Below, in pieces: positions 18,036 through 26,669 of a stretch of DNA of 64,000 nucleotides. Every line of letters begins with the position of its first letter. Position 1 is the stretch's first letter. This DNA is from an uncultured Collinsella sp. (lineage in GTDB: Bacteria; Actinomycetota; Coriobacteriia; Coriobacteriales; Coriobacteriaceae), in assembly GCA_900756765.1 (NCBI GenBank), contig CAAELE010000007.1:62001-126000 (forward strand). Reading direction: 5' to 3'. The notes under the pieces are model-generated. The model searched no databases and had not been told where the DNA came from. It saw only the letters and a list, made by a program, of their open reading frames with translations. The translations under genes were made by a program, and so were the position numbers.

Positions 18036-20759
18036 TTACTTTTTCTTCTTGCTGGGCATCGAGACTTTGATGCCCTGGGCCGATTTGGTCACGCGGGAGC
18101 GCTTGGCAACGGCGCTCTTCTTTTTCTTGGGCTGGGCCTGGGCCACGCCCTCGAGTGCACGGGCCTCGGCCTCGCGGACAGTGCGCGCCTCACGGCGCTG
18201 CGCCATATCGGCGGCAACGCGCTTGGCAAAACGCTCGGCGGTCGATCCCGTCGAGCTCACCTTGCCGCCGCCGCGACCCAGACGAACGCGCACGCCACGG
18301 CCAAAGCCGGTGGCCGCATGACGGCGACGGGGCTTGAGTGAGTCCATCATCGCGGCAAGCTTAAAGAACACCGCGCAGGTAAAGACGACGATAACCGCCA
18401 AGATGACCATCTGGCCCATCGACAGGTTAGCGATGGACAGCAGTTCCGGGAACCCGATAACGCCCGTCAAAATACCGGCGACGACAAACACGAAAAGCAC
18501 CACGCGCAAGGGCGTGAGCGGCTGCGAGATGCGCCAGATCAGGCTGACACTCGCCGCGCACGACGTGAGCAGGCACATGGTCGAAAGCGTAAGCTGACTA
18601 AAGCCAAATACGCGCGCCACAAAGATATCGAGCGCCGCGGCCAAAATGACCGCAATCGAAGCCGGCAGCGCACGCTTAAGCACGTTGGTCAAGAACGACC
18701 CCTTCACGCGGGCGTTGTTGGGCTCCAGGCCCAGCACAAAGCCCGGCGCGCCGATGCAAAAGAAGTTGATGAGCGTCATCTGAATGGGCTCGAAGGGATA
18801 CGGCGGCAGCGCGATGCACAGCGCCGCCAGGCCCATCGAGAACAGCGTCTTGGTCAGAAAGAGCGCAGCAGAGCGCTGAAGGTTATTGATAGAACGACGG
18901 CCCTCGGCAACCACAGCAGGCATCGAGGCAAAGTCGTTATCGACGAGCACGATCTCGGCCACGTTGCGCGCGGCATCGGAGCCGGCGGCCATCGCCACGG
19001 AGCAGTCGGCCTCCTTGAGCGCCAGGACGTCGTTGACACCGTCGCCCGTCATGGCCACGGTGTGTCCGCGGCGTTTGAGCGCCTGTACAAGCTCGCGCTT
19101 CTGCTGCGGCGTCACACGCCCAAAGACGTGGTAACGGTCCACTGCCGCATCAATCTTAGACGGCGTATCGAGGGTTGTCGCGTCCACGTAAGCATCGGCG
19201 CCCGGCACGCCCACCACGCGCGCGATCGACGACACCGTACGCGGGTCGTCGCCGCTGATTACGTTGAGGGTCACACCCTGCTCGTTAAAGTAGCCGATAG
19301 TCTCGGCTGCCGAGGTGCGAATCTCATCGCGGATGGTCACAAAGCCCACGGGCTCGGCCTCGCCCACCATATCGCCGTCGGGCGTAAAGCCGTCCACGCG
19401 CGCCACCACGAGCACGCGACAGGTATCGGCAAGCTCGGCCACACGATTCTCGACCTGCGCAAAGGCGCGATCAGAGAGCACGAACTGCGCGGCGCCCATC
19501 ACATAGGAGCCCTGTACAAACGACGCGCCGCTCCACTTTTTGGACGACGAGAACGGAATGACCGACAGCGGCTCGGACACCTCGACCGGACGATCGGCGT
19601 AGTAGTTGAGCAGCGCCTGGCAGGTCTCGTTGGCATCTGCCGAGGTCGCACGTGCCACGTTGGCAAGCGCAAAGTCGAGCACCGTGGTCTCGACAGGGAC
19701 AGCTGCCTCGTCCGAGTCCGCGCCAAAGCCAACACCCTCAACAGGCAGCGGGTAGGTGCCCTCGACCTCCATACGGCCCGAGGTGATGGTGCCCGTCTTG
19801 TCCAGGCACAGCACGTCAACGCGCGCGAGCGTCTCGATGCAATAGAGCTGCTGGGCCAGCACCTTGCGACGCGCCAAGCGCACCGTGGCAATCGCGAGCA
19901 CCGACGAGGTCAGCAGCACCAGGCCCTGCGGAATCATGCCCAGCAGGGCACCTACCGTGGACAGCAGCGCCGAAGAAGGCACACGACCGGCCAGCAGCTC
20001 GGAGAAGCACCAGGAAAGCGCGCTATCCCCCGGGGTTCCCGCGGCATCCCACAGCTCGCTCACACTCGAGGAAAAGAGCGCCAGACCAAGCGGAATCATG
20101 ATAATGCTCGCGAACCGCACGATGGCGTTCAGCGCGTTCATGATCTCGGAATTGACCTTTTTGACGTACTTGGCCTCGTTGTTGATCTTTGCCACGTAGT
20201 TATCGGCGCCGACATGGATCACGCGGGCGCGCAGCAGGCCCGAGTCGATAAAGCTGCCGCTCATGAGCTCGGAGCCTGGCTGTTTCTTAATGAGGTCGCT
20301 CTCGCCCGTCAGCAGGCTCTCGTTGACGAGCGCCTCGCCCGACACCACCACGGCGTCGGCGGGAATCTGGTCACCGCGCCCCAGGCAAATGATATCGTCG
20401 AGCACGATCTGGTCCAGGTCGAGCTCCACCTCGGCGCCGTCGCGCACCGCGATGGCCTTCTTAGAGGTGAGCAGCGTAAGCTTGTCGACCATCCGCTTAG
20501 AGCGCATGGACTGAATGACGCCAATTGCCGTGTTCAAGAACACCACGAACAGGAACGTCAGGTTCTTAAACGAACCGGTCAGCAACACCAAAATCGCCAA
20601 GACCACGTTGATCAAGTTAAACAGCGTGCAGAGGTTCTCGATGATGAGCTCCTTGACCGACTTGGTCTTGAGCTCCATGTTGCGGTTGATCTTACCGGCG
20701 GCGATGCGCTCCTCGACCTCGGCGGTCGAGAGTCCGCGCTCGATATCCGTTGTTGCCAT
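18036..20759 (-). CDS. cation-translocating P-type ATPase, CtpE-like, with a Lys-rich C-terminal tail
   Basis: About 907 aa. The phosphorylation motif LCLDKTGTIT, the transmembrane M4 motif GMIPQGLVLLTS, and the hinge motif MTGDGVNDVLALKEAD are present, with about ten transmembrane segments. The PQGL (instead of PEGLP) in M4 and the length resemble actinobacterial CtpE-type calcium ATPases; the substrate is inferred only. After the last helix there is an unusual ~95-residue cytoplasmic extension that is Arg/Lys-rich and ends in PSKKKK. The start at 20759 has only a weak GGGA upstream; 20771 is an alternative. It follows tRNA-Arg closely. Confidence 0.85.
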   Translation of the reverse strand: MATTDIERGLSTAEVEERIAAGKINRNMELKTKSVKELIIENLCTLFNLINVVLAILVLLTGSFKNLTFLFVVFLNTAIGVIQSMRSKRMVDKLTLLTSKKAIAVRDGAEVELDLDQIVLDDIICLGRGDQIPADAVVVSGEALVNESLLTGESDLIKKQPGSELMSGSFIDSGLLRARVIHVGADNYVAKINNEAKYVKKVNSEIMNALNAIVRFASIIMIPLGLALFSSSVSELWDAAGTPGDSALSWCFSELLAGRVPSSALLSTVGALLGMIPQGLVLLTSSVLAIATVRLARRKVLAQQLYCIETLARVDVLCLDKTGTITSGRMEVEGTYPLPVEGVGFGADSDEAAVPVETTVLDFALANVARATSADANETCQALLNYYADRPVEVSEPLSVIPFSSSKKWSGASFVQGSYVMGAAQFVLSDRAFAQVENRVAELADTCRVLVVARVDGFTPDGDMVGEAEPVGFVTIRDEIRTSAAETIGYFNEQGVTLNVISGDDPRTVSSIARVVGVPGADAYVDATTLDTPSKIDAAVDRYHVFGRVTPQQKRELVQALKRRGHTVAMTGDGVNDVLALKEADCSVAMAAGSDAARNVAEIVLVDNDFASMPAVVAEGRRSINNLQRSAALFLTKTLFSMGLAALCIALPPYPFEPIQMTLINFFCIGAPGFVLGLEPNNARVKGSFLTNVLKRALPASIAVILAAALDIFVARVFGFSQLTLSTMCLLTSCAASVSLIWRISQPLTPLRVVLFVFVVAGILTGVIGFPELLSIANLSMGQMVILAVIVVFTCAVFFKLAAMMDSLKPRRRHAATGFGRGVRVRLGRGGGKVSSTGSTAERFAKRVAADMAQRREARTVREAEARALEGVAQAQPKKKKSAVAKRSRVTKSAQGIKVSMPSKKKK

Positions 20760-20834
20760 ACCACGTCCCATCACGTCGCGTCGGTATAAGAAAACCGCCC
20801 GGACCATGCGAGGTTCGGACGGTCTTACGTTCGA

Positions 20835-20911
20835 TGGTGCCCCATGTTGGATTCGAACCAACGGCCTTCTGCTCCGGAGGCAGACGCTCTAATCCCCTGA
20901 GCTAATAGGGC
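20835..20911 (-). tRNA. tRNA-Arg (anticodon CCG)
   Basis: The minus strand folds into a 77-nt cloverleaf including an encoded CCA end. The acceptor stem is GCCCTAT/ATGGGGC, the anticodon stem TCTGC/GCAGA encloses CTCCGGA (anticodon CCG), and the T-loop is GTTCGAATC. The P-type ATPase gene starts 76 nt downstream. Confidence 0.95.
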
Positions 20912-20922
20912 GAACGGTAGGC

Positions 20923-20952
20923 ATTATACCCAAGTGCGCCACGGGCTAACAA
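20923..20952 (-). promoter_or_regulatory. promoter of tRNA-Arg
   Basis: On the minus strand TTGTTA (20947-20952) and a perfect TATAAT (20923-20928) are spaced by 18 bp; the tRNA 5' end is 11 nt after the -10 box. Confidence 0.7.
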
Positions 20953-21054
20953 AATAATAGAAAAAGCTTTGCAATTACGTGGGAGACGCGCCGCCACGGC
21001 GCGCTTTAGGCGGCAAAAGCGAGTCAGATAGTATAAACTCTCATGCACATATAT

Positions 21055-21080
21055 AACGGCTCGCAATGCGGGCCGTTTTT
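21055..21080 (+). terminator. intrinsic-terminator-like hairpin in the aroF leader (possible attenuator)
   Basis: AACGGCTCGC (21055-21064) pairs with GCGGGCCGTT (21068-21077) to form a 10-bp stem (one G-T pair) with a 3-nt loop, followed by TTTTT (21076-21080). It lies 34 bp before the aroF start, and no plus-strand gene lies upstream that would need a terminator. That makes a transcription attenuator the likeliest reading. A TATAAA at 21032-21037 could be the -10 box. Confidence 0.6.
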
Positions 21081-21113
21081 GCAAGGGCTATTCATCGAGG
21101 TGAGAGGCACACC

Positions 21114-22139
21114 ATGATTGCGATTTTAAAGCAGAGCGCCAGCGACGAGGCCGTCGGCCACATCGTCAGCTGGATCGAGAAAAAGGGACTCAAGACCGAC
21201 GTCTCGCGCGGCGAGAACGAGACCATCATCGGCCTGGTGGGCGACACGACCAAGATCGACCCGTTCCTGCTCGAGTCCATGGACGTCGTCGAGCGCGTGC
21301 AGCGCGTCTCCGAGCCGTTCAAGCGCGCCAACCGCAAGTTCCACCCCGAGGACTCCGTCATCGACTGCGGCCACGGCGTCAAGATCGGCGGCGACCAGTT
21401 CCAGGTCATCGCCGGCCCCTGCTCCGTCGAGGGCGAGAACCTCATCCGCATCGCCCGCCGCGTGAAGGCCGCCGGCGCCACGATGCTGCGCGGCGGCGCC
21501 TACAAGCCCCGCACCTCCCCGTACGCCTACCAGGGCATGGGTCCCGCCGGCCTGGACCTACTGTGCGAGGCATCCGCCGAGCTCGACATGCCGATCGTCA
21601 CCGAGATCATGGACCCGCGCGACGTGCAGGTCTTCCTCGACAAGAAGATCGACGTCATGCAGATTGGCGCTCGCAACGCCCAGAACTTCCCCCTGCTCAA
21701 GGAGGTCGGCAAGACGCAGACCCCAATCCTGCTCAAGCGTGGCATGTCCGGCACCGTCGACGAGCTGCTTATGGCAGCCGAGTACATCATGAGCGAGGGC
21801 AACGACAACGTCATCCTGTGCGAGCGCGGCATCCGCACCTTCGAGACCCGCACCCGCAACACCTTCGACCTCAACGCCGTGCCGGTGCTGCACCACCTGT
21901 CGCACCTGCCCGTCGTCGCCGACCCCAGCCACGCCACCGGTTACACCCGCTATGTTGAGCCCATGGCGCTCGCCGCGACCGCCTGCGGCGCCAACGGTCT
22001 GGAGATCGAGGTCCACGACGACCCGAGCCACGCTTGGTCCGACGGTGCTCAGGCCCTCACCCCCGACCAGTTCGACGACACCATGCGCCGCATCCGCGCC
22101 ATCCGCGAGGTCGTCTGCCAAGAGACCGTTCAGGAGTAG
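21114..22139 (+). CDS. aroF: 3-deoxy-7-phosphoheptulonate (DAHP) synthase
   Basis: 341 aa. It condenses phosphoenolpyruvate and erythrose 4-phosphate, the first step of the shikimate pathway. Residues 1-70 form the ferredoxin-like regulatory domain of Thermotoga-type enzymes. The catalytic barrel has AGPCSVEGE, RGGAYKPRTSPYAYQG, QIGARNAQNF, KRGMSGT and DPSHATGY. The start at 21114 has GAGAGG upstream; an earlier GTG/ATG frame to 21066 would run through the terminator-like hairpin. First gene of the eight-gene aro cluster. Confidence 0.96.
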   Translation: MIAILKQSASDEAVGHIVSWIEKKGLKTDVSRGENETIIGLVGDTTKIDPFLLESMDVVERVQRVSEPFKRANRKFHPEDSVIDCGHGVKIGGDQFQVIAGPCSVEGENLIRIARRVKAAGATMLRGGAYKPRTSPYAYQGMGPAGLDLLCEASAELDMPIVTEIMDPRDVQVFLDKKIDVMQIGARNAQNFPLLKEVGKTQTPILLKRGMSGTVDELLMAAEYIMSEGNDNVILCERGIRTFETRTRNTFDLNAVPVLHHLSHLPVVADPSHATGYTRYVEPMALAATACGANGLEIEVHDDPSHAWSDGAQALTPDQFDDTMRRIRAIREVVCQETVQE

Positions 22140-22142
22140 CCC

Positions 22143-23057
22143 ATGGGTACGGTGAGAAACGCGCGCGTTAACCAGGGTGGCCCCAAGTGCGCCGGTATCG
22201 TGGGCCTGGGCCTCATCGGCGGCAGCTTTGCCCGCGGCTATGCGCAGGCGGGCGTCCGCGTGCTGGCCTGGGACCCCGATGACGACGTCATGACGGCCGC
22301 CAGCATGGGCACCGTTTCCGGCGAGCTCAACGACGAGACGCTCGGCGAGTGCGACATCATCGTCCTGGCATGCTACCCCGAGGCCTGCATCGAGTGGCTC
22401 GAGACGCACGCCCAGGCACTCGCCGACGCCACCGACACCGAGGCCATCATGGGCCCCGTGGTGATCGACACCGTGGGCGTCAAGGGCATCGTGTGCGAGC
22501 GCGCCTTTGAGCTTGCCCGCGAGCACGGTTTTTACTTTGTGGGCGCGCACCCCATGGCGGGCACGCAGTTCTCGGGCTACGCGCATTCCCGCGCCGACCT
22601 GTTCCAGGGCGCCCCGCTCGTGCTTGTACCGCCCGCAGTGGACGACGCGCTTAAGCTGGAGCTTTTGGGCCAGGTGCGCGAGATGGTACGTCCCTTGGGT
22701 TTTGCCAAGTTCAGCGTAACGAGCGCCGCCGAGCACGACCGCGTCATCGCCTTTACGAGCCAGCTCGCGCACGTCGTCTCCAACGCCTACGTTAAGAGCC
22801 CGACCGCTCAGGTCCATCACTGCTTTTCGGCCGGCAGCTACCGCGACCTCACCCGCGTGGCGCACCTCAATCCGCAGATGTGGTCCGAGCTCATGATCGA
22901 CGACGCCGATGCGCTCGCCTTCGAGATTGACCATCTGATCGAATCGCTCGGCGCCTACAGCCGCGCCCTTAAGGACCGCGACCAGCGCTATCTGGAGAAT
23001 CTCCTTGCCGAGGGCGACCGCATCAAGCGCGCGCTCGACGACGAGGCCTCCCACTAG
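22143..23057 (+). CDS. tyrA: prephenate dehydrogenase
   Basis: 304 aa. It oxidatively decarboxylates prephenate to 4-hydroxyphenylpyruvate with NAD(P). The Rossmann motif GIVGLGLIGGSFARG is near residue 18. The prephenate-site segment HPMAGTQFSGYAHSRADLF has the conserved His and Gly, and another His-containing segment is FTSQLAHVVSNAY. No ACT domain follows, so feedback control by Tyr is not apparent in this protein. The start is 3 nt after the aroF stop. Confidence 0.94.
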   Translation: MGTVRNARVNQGGPKCAGIVGLGLIGGSFARGYAQAGVRVLAWDPDDDVMTAASMGTVSGELNDETLGECDIIVLACYPEACIEWLETHAQALADATDTEAIMGPVVIDTVGVKGIVCERAFELAREHGFYFVGAHPMAGTQFSGYAHSRADLFQGAPLVLVPPAVDDALKLELLGQVREMVRPLGFAKFSVTSAAEHDRVIAFTSQLAHVVSNAYVKSPTAQVHHCFSAGSYRDLTRVAHLNPQMWSELMIDDADALAFEIDHLIESLGAYSRALKDRDQRYLENLLAEGDRIKRALDDEASH

Positions 23058-23093
23058 ACCACCTATCACGCCAGGTCGAAAGGACCGAAGCTT

Positions 23094-24200
23094 ATGGCGA
23101 TTACCATCGATATCGACACCGCACGCCCCTACCAGGTGCATGTGGGCACGTTTTTGCTGGAGCAGGCAGGCCCGCTCGTCCGCGCCACCGCCGGCGGCTC
23201 GCGCGCCGTCATCGTGACGGACACCAACGTAGGCCCTCTTTACCAGATGCCCGTTAAGCAGAGCCTCGAATCCGCAGGCTACGAGGTGAGCATCTGCACC
23301 TTCGAGGCCGGCGAGGCCCATAAGCGTGCCGAGACCTACGTTGCCATTTTGGAGTTTGTGGCCGAGCACGAGCTTTCGCGCTCCGACGTGATCGTGGCGC
23401 TCGGCGGCGGCGTCGTGGGCGACGTGGCGGGCTTTGTGGCCGCCACCTACATGCGCGGTTGCATGTTTGTGCAGATTCCCACAAGCCTGCTCGCCATGGT
23501 GGATTCGTCGGTCGGCGGCAAAACGGCCATCGACCTGGCAGCCGGCAAGAACCTGGCCGGCGCCTTTTGGCAGCCGAGCGTGGTTATTGCCGACGTGGGG
23601 TGTCTCGCCACCCTCACGCCCGAGCAGTTCGCGGACGGCTGCGGCGAGGTCGTCAAGCATGCCGTGATCGCAGACCCCGAGCTCTTCGCCGAGCTGGAGA
23701 AGACCCCGCTCACGCTTGAGCTGCTGAACCGCGACGTGGCCCGCGTGGCGCTCATCATCGCCCGCAATATCGACATTAAGCGCGCCGTGGTCGTTGCCGA
23801 CGAGCGCGAAACCAATCAGCGCAAGCTCCTCAACTTTGGCCACAGCGCCGGGCACGCCGTCGAGGCCTGCGAGCACTTTAAGCTCGGCCACGGCAACTGC
23901 GTGTCGATTGGCATGGGCATCATCACGCGCGCCGCGGCCCTGCATGGCGTATGCGACGCCGAGCTGCCCGGCCGTATTGAGGAGCTCTGCGCCCGCCACG
24001 GCCTCAAGACCCGCTGCGACCTAGATGCCGATGCCGTCTTTGCCGAGGCGCTCCATGACAAAAAGCGCGCGGGCGACACCATCGACCTGGTAATTCCGCA
24101 CGACATCGGCCGTTGCAGCATCGACCGCACGCCGCTTTCCACCTTCCACGATTTGATTGCCGAGGGCCTCGGCCAGAAGGGAGACGTTTCCGCATGTTAG
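23094..24200 (+). CDS. aroB: 3-dehydroquinate synthase
   Basis: 368 aa. It converts DAHP to 3-dehydroquinate using NAD and a divalent metal. Signature segments are ALGGGVVGDVAGFVAATYMRG, IPTSLLAMVDSSVGGKT, and the metal ligands in GEVVKHAVIAD and FGHSAGHAVE. The last 7 bases overlap the start of aroA, suggesting translational coupling. Confidence 0.96.
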   Translation: MAITIDIDTARPYQVHVGTFLLEQAGPLVRATAGGSRAVIVTDTNVGPLYQMPVKQSLESAGYEVSICTFEAGEAHKRAETYVAILEFVAEHELSRSDVIVALGGGVVGDVAGFVAATYMRGCMFVQIPTSLLAMVDSSVGGKTAIDLAAGKNLAGAFWQPSVVIADVGCLATLTPEQFADGCGEVVKHAVIADPELFAELEKTPLTLELLNRDVARVALIIARNIDIKRAVVVADERETNQRKLLNFGHSAGHAVEACEHFKLGHGNCVSIGMGIITRAAALHGVCDAELPGRIEELCARHGLKTRCDLDADAVFAEALHDKKRAGDTIDLVIPHDIGRCSIDRTPLSTFHDLIAEGLGQKGDVSAC

Positions 24201-25513
24201 CCCGCATCACCCCGTCCCCGCTCAAGGGCACCGTTCCCGCTATCGCGTCCAAATCGATGGCGCATCGCCTCATCATCTGCGCCGCGCTTGCCAACGGCGA
24301 GACGCACGTTGCCTGCAACACGACCTGCGCCGATATCGAGGCCACGGTGCGCTGCCTCACGGCGCTCGGCGCCCGCATCGAGACCGTCGAGGACGGTTTC
24401 CAAGTCCACCCCACCATGAAGAGCATTGAATTTGGCCTGCTCAAGGCCCTTGCCGGCGGCACGCTCGACTGCGGTGAGAGCGGCTCCACGCTGCGCTTCA
24501 TGTTGCCCGTGGCCTGCGCGCTGGGCGCGGAGGCCACCTTCGTGGGCCAGGGTCGCCTGGGCGCCCGCCCGCTCTCCCCGCTCTCGGACGAGATCATTGC
24601 CGCCGGTTGCGACCTGCAGGGCCTGGGCGGTTTTCCACTCAAGACAAGCGGCCGTATGCGCCCGGGCACCTTTGTGCTTCCGGGCAACGTGAGCTCGCAG
24701 TATATCTCCGGCCTGCTGCTGGCGGCCCCGCTGCTGGCCCAGCCCTCCTGCGTGCAGGTGACCGGCCTTATCGAGAGCCGCCCCTATATCAACCTGACCA
24801 TCCAGGCCATGAAGGCCTTTGGTGTCGAGGTCAACGTCGAGCGTATTCCGGCCAAGGACGGCCAGCCCGAGGTCACAAACTTCCGCGTGAGCAGCGGCTC
24901 GTACCGCACGCCCGGCAGCGTAGCCGTCGAGGGCGACTGGTCCAACGCCGCCTTCTGGCTGTGCGCCGGCGCCATCGGCACCGACCCCATCACCGTCGAG
25001 GGCGTGTCGCTGAGCTCCGCACAGGGCGACCGCAACGTGCTCGCCGCGCTTTCGCGCTTTGGCGCCCGCATCGTGCGCTCCACGAACGCCGCCACCGTCC
25101 AGTCCGACAAGCTCGCCGGCTTTGAGATGAGCGCCCACGACATTCCGGACCTGGTGCCTGTTATCTCGGCCGTGGCATCGCTGGCTCAGGGACGCACGTT
25201 CATCCGTGATTGTGCACGCCTGCGCATCAAGGAATCTGACCGTCTGGTTACCACCACCCGCGAGCTCACCGCGCTGGGCGCGCAGGTGCGCATCGCCGGT
25301 GACGACCTCATCATCAAGGGCGTCGATGCCTTTACCGGCGGCGAGGTCGATTCGCACAACGACCACCGCATCGCCATGATGGCCGCCATCGCCGCGAGTC
25401 GCGCAACCGGCGAGGTCGTGATCCACGGCGCCGAGGCCGTCAACAAGTCCTATCCCGATTTCTTCGACCACTACCGCCTGTTGGGCGGCAAGGTCACACT
25501 CGAGGAGGAATAG
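24194..25513 (+). CDS. aroA: 3-phosphoshikimate 1-carboxyvinyltransferase (EPSP synthase)
   Basis: 439 aa. It transfers the enolpyruvyl group of PEP to shikimate 3-phosphate. Near the N-terminus PAIASKSMAHRLIICAAL contains the substrate Lys-Ser. Further motifs are DCGESGSTLRFMLPVA and, near the C-terminus, RIKESDRL and NDHRIAMM. ATG 24194 overlaps the aroB stop (ATGTTAG); a longer frame to 24113 inside aroB is not needed. AAGGGAG lies 10 nt upstream. Confidence 0.96.
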   Translation: MLARITPSPLKGTVPAIASKSMAHRLIICAALANGETHVACNTTCADIEATVRCLTALGARIETVEDGFQVHPTMKSIEFGLLKALAGGTLDCGESGSTLRFMLPVACALGAEATFVGQGRLGARPLSPLSDEIIAAGCDLQGLGGFPLKTSGRMRPGTFVLPGNVSSQYISGLLLAAPLLAQPSCVQVTGLIESRPYINLTIQAMKAFGVEVNVERIPAKDGQPEVTNFRVSSGSYRTPGSVAVEGDWSNAAFWLCAGAIGTDPITVEGVSLSSAQGDRNVLAALSRFGARIVRSTNAATVQSDKLAGFEMSAHDIPDLVPVISAVASLAQGRTFIRDCARLRIKESDRLVTTTRELTALGAQVRIAGDDLIIKGVDAFTGGEVDSHNDHRIAMMAAIAASRATGEVVIHGAEAVNKSYPDFFDHYRLLGGKVTLEEE

Positions 25514-25514
25514 C

Positions 25515-26612
25515 ATGTCCTCGACCTTTGGCAACGTCTTGCACGTAAGCATCTTCGGCCAGTCGCACTCCCCCGCCATCGGCTGCTCGCTCGATGGAAT
25601 TCCGGCAGGTATCGCCGTTGACCTGGAGCAACTGCAGGCCTTTTTGGACCGTCGCGCCCCCGGCCGTGACGAGACCGCGACCAAGCGCCGCGAGGCCGAC
25701 GCCGCCCACATTATCGCCGGCATAGTTGACGGACACACCACGGGCGCGCCTATCGCCGCGATCATCGAGAACACCAACACGCGCTCCAAGGACTACTCCG
25801 AGCTGCGCCGCAAGCCCCGCCCGGGCCACGCGGACTTTCCGGCACGCGTGAAGTACCACAACATGCACGACGTAGCCGGCGGTGGACACTTCTCCGGCCG
25901 CCTGACGGCGCCCCTGTGCATCGCGGGCGGCATCGCGCTGCAGGCGCTCGAGGCCCGCGGCATCAACGTGATGGCGCACGTGGCGCAGATCGGTGGCATC
26001 TCCGATCTGCCCATGGACGACATGGTCTATCGCGAGGCCGACCGCAAGGCGATCCTTTCGAACGACCTGCCGTGCATTGACGCCGCAGCTGCCGGCCGCA
26101 TGCGCGAGGAAATCCTTGCCGCGCGCGACGAGCTCGACAGCATCGGCGGCATCGTGGAGTGCGGTATCTACGGCCTGCCCGCGGGTATCGGCGACCCCAT
26201 GTTCGACGGCATCGAGAACCGCATCGCGCAGATCGCGTTTGGCATTCCCGCTGTGAAGGGCGTGGAGTTTGGCATGGGCTTTGCCGTAGCAGCCATGCGC
26301 GGCAGTGAGAACAACGATCCGTATCGCATCGACGCCGAGACCGGCAAGATCGAGGTCGAGTCCAATAATGCCGGCGGCATCCTGGGCGGCATTTCGACCG
26401 GCGCACCCGTCATGTGGCGCATGGCCGTAAAGCCCACGCCCTCCATTGGACGCGAGCAACAGACGGTGGACATGGACGCTATGGAAAATGCCGAGCTCTC
26501 GGTCCACGGCCGCCACGATCCCTGCATCGTCCCGCGCGCAGCCCCCGTAGCCGAAGCAGCCGCAGCACTGGCCATCTGGGACGCCCTCCTAGAAGACGCC
26601 GCCCAGCGCTAG
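25515..26612 (+). CDS. aroC: chorismate synthase
   Basis: 365 aa. It eliminates phosphate from EPSP to form chorismate with reduced FMN. GQSHSPAIGCSLDGIPAG, RPGHADFPARVKY, AGGGHFSGRLTAP and SNNAGGILGGISTG are family signatures. The start lies 1 nt after the aroA stop. Confidence 0.96.
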   Translation: MSSTFGNVLHVSIFGQSHSPAIGCSLDGIPAGIAVDLEQLQAFLDRRAPGRDETATKRREADAAHIIAGIVDGHTTGAPIAAIIENTNTRSKDYSELRRKPRPGHADFPARVKYHNMHDVAGGGHFSGRLTAPLCIAGGIALQALEARGINVMAHVAQIGGISDLPMDDMVYREADRKAILSNDLPCIDAAAAGRMREEILAARDELDSIGGIVECGIYGLPAGIGDPMFDGIENRIAQIAFGIPAVKGVEFGMGFAVAAMRGSENNDPYRIDAETGKIEVESNNAGGILGGISTGAPVMWRMAVKPTPSIGREQQTVDMDAMENAELSVHGRHDPCIVPRAAPVAEAAAALAIWDALLEDAAQR

Positions 26613-26620
26613 TTAATCCC

Positions 26621-26646
26621 CGTGGGGGCCAACTCCGGCCCCCACG
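26621..26646 (+). other. GC-rich hairpin between aroC and pheA
   Basis: CGTGGGGGCC (26621-26630) and GGCCCCCACG (26637-26646) form a perfect 10-bp stem with a 6-nt loop. No T-run follows, so it is more likely an RNA processing or stability element than a terminator. The pheA ribosome site is a few bases downstream. Confidence 0.6.
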
Positions 26647-26669
26647 CCCACCCAGTGAAAGGGGTCCCT

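Noticed and set aside
21558..23999. 813-codon minus-strand frame opposite aroF, tyrA and aroB
   Set aside because: Shadow of strongly recognised plus-strand genes; no independent family features.
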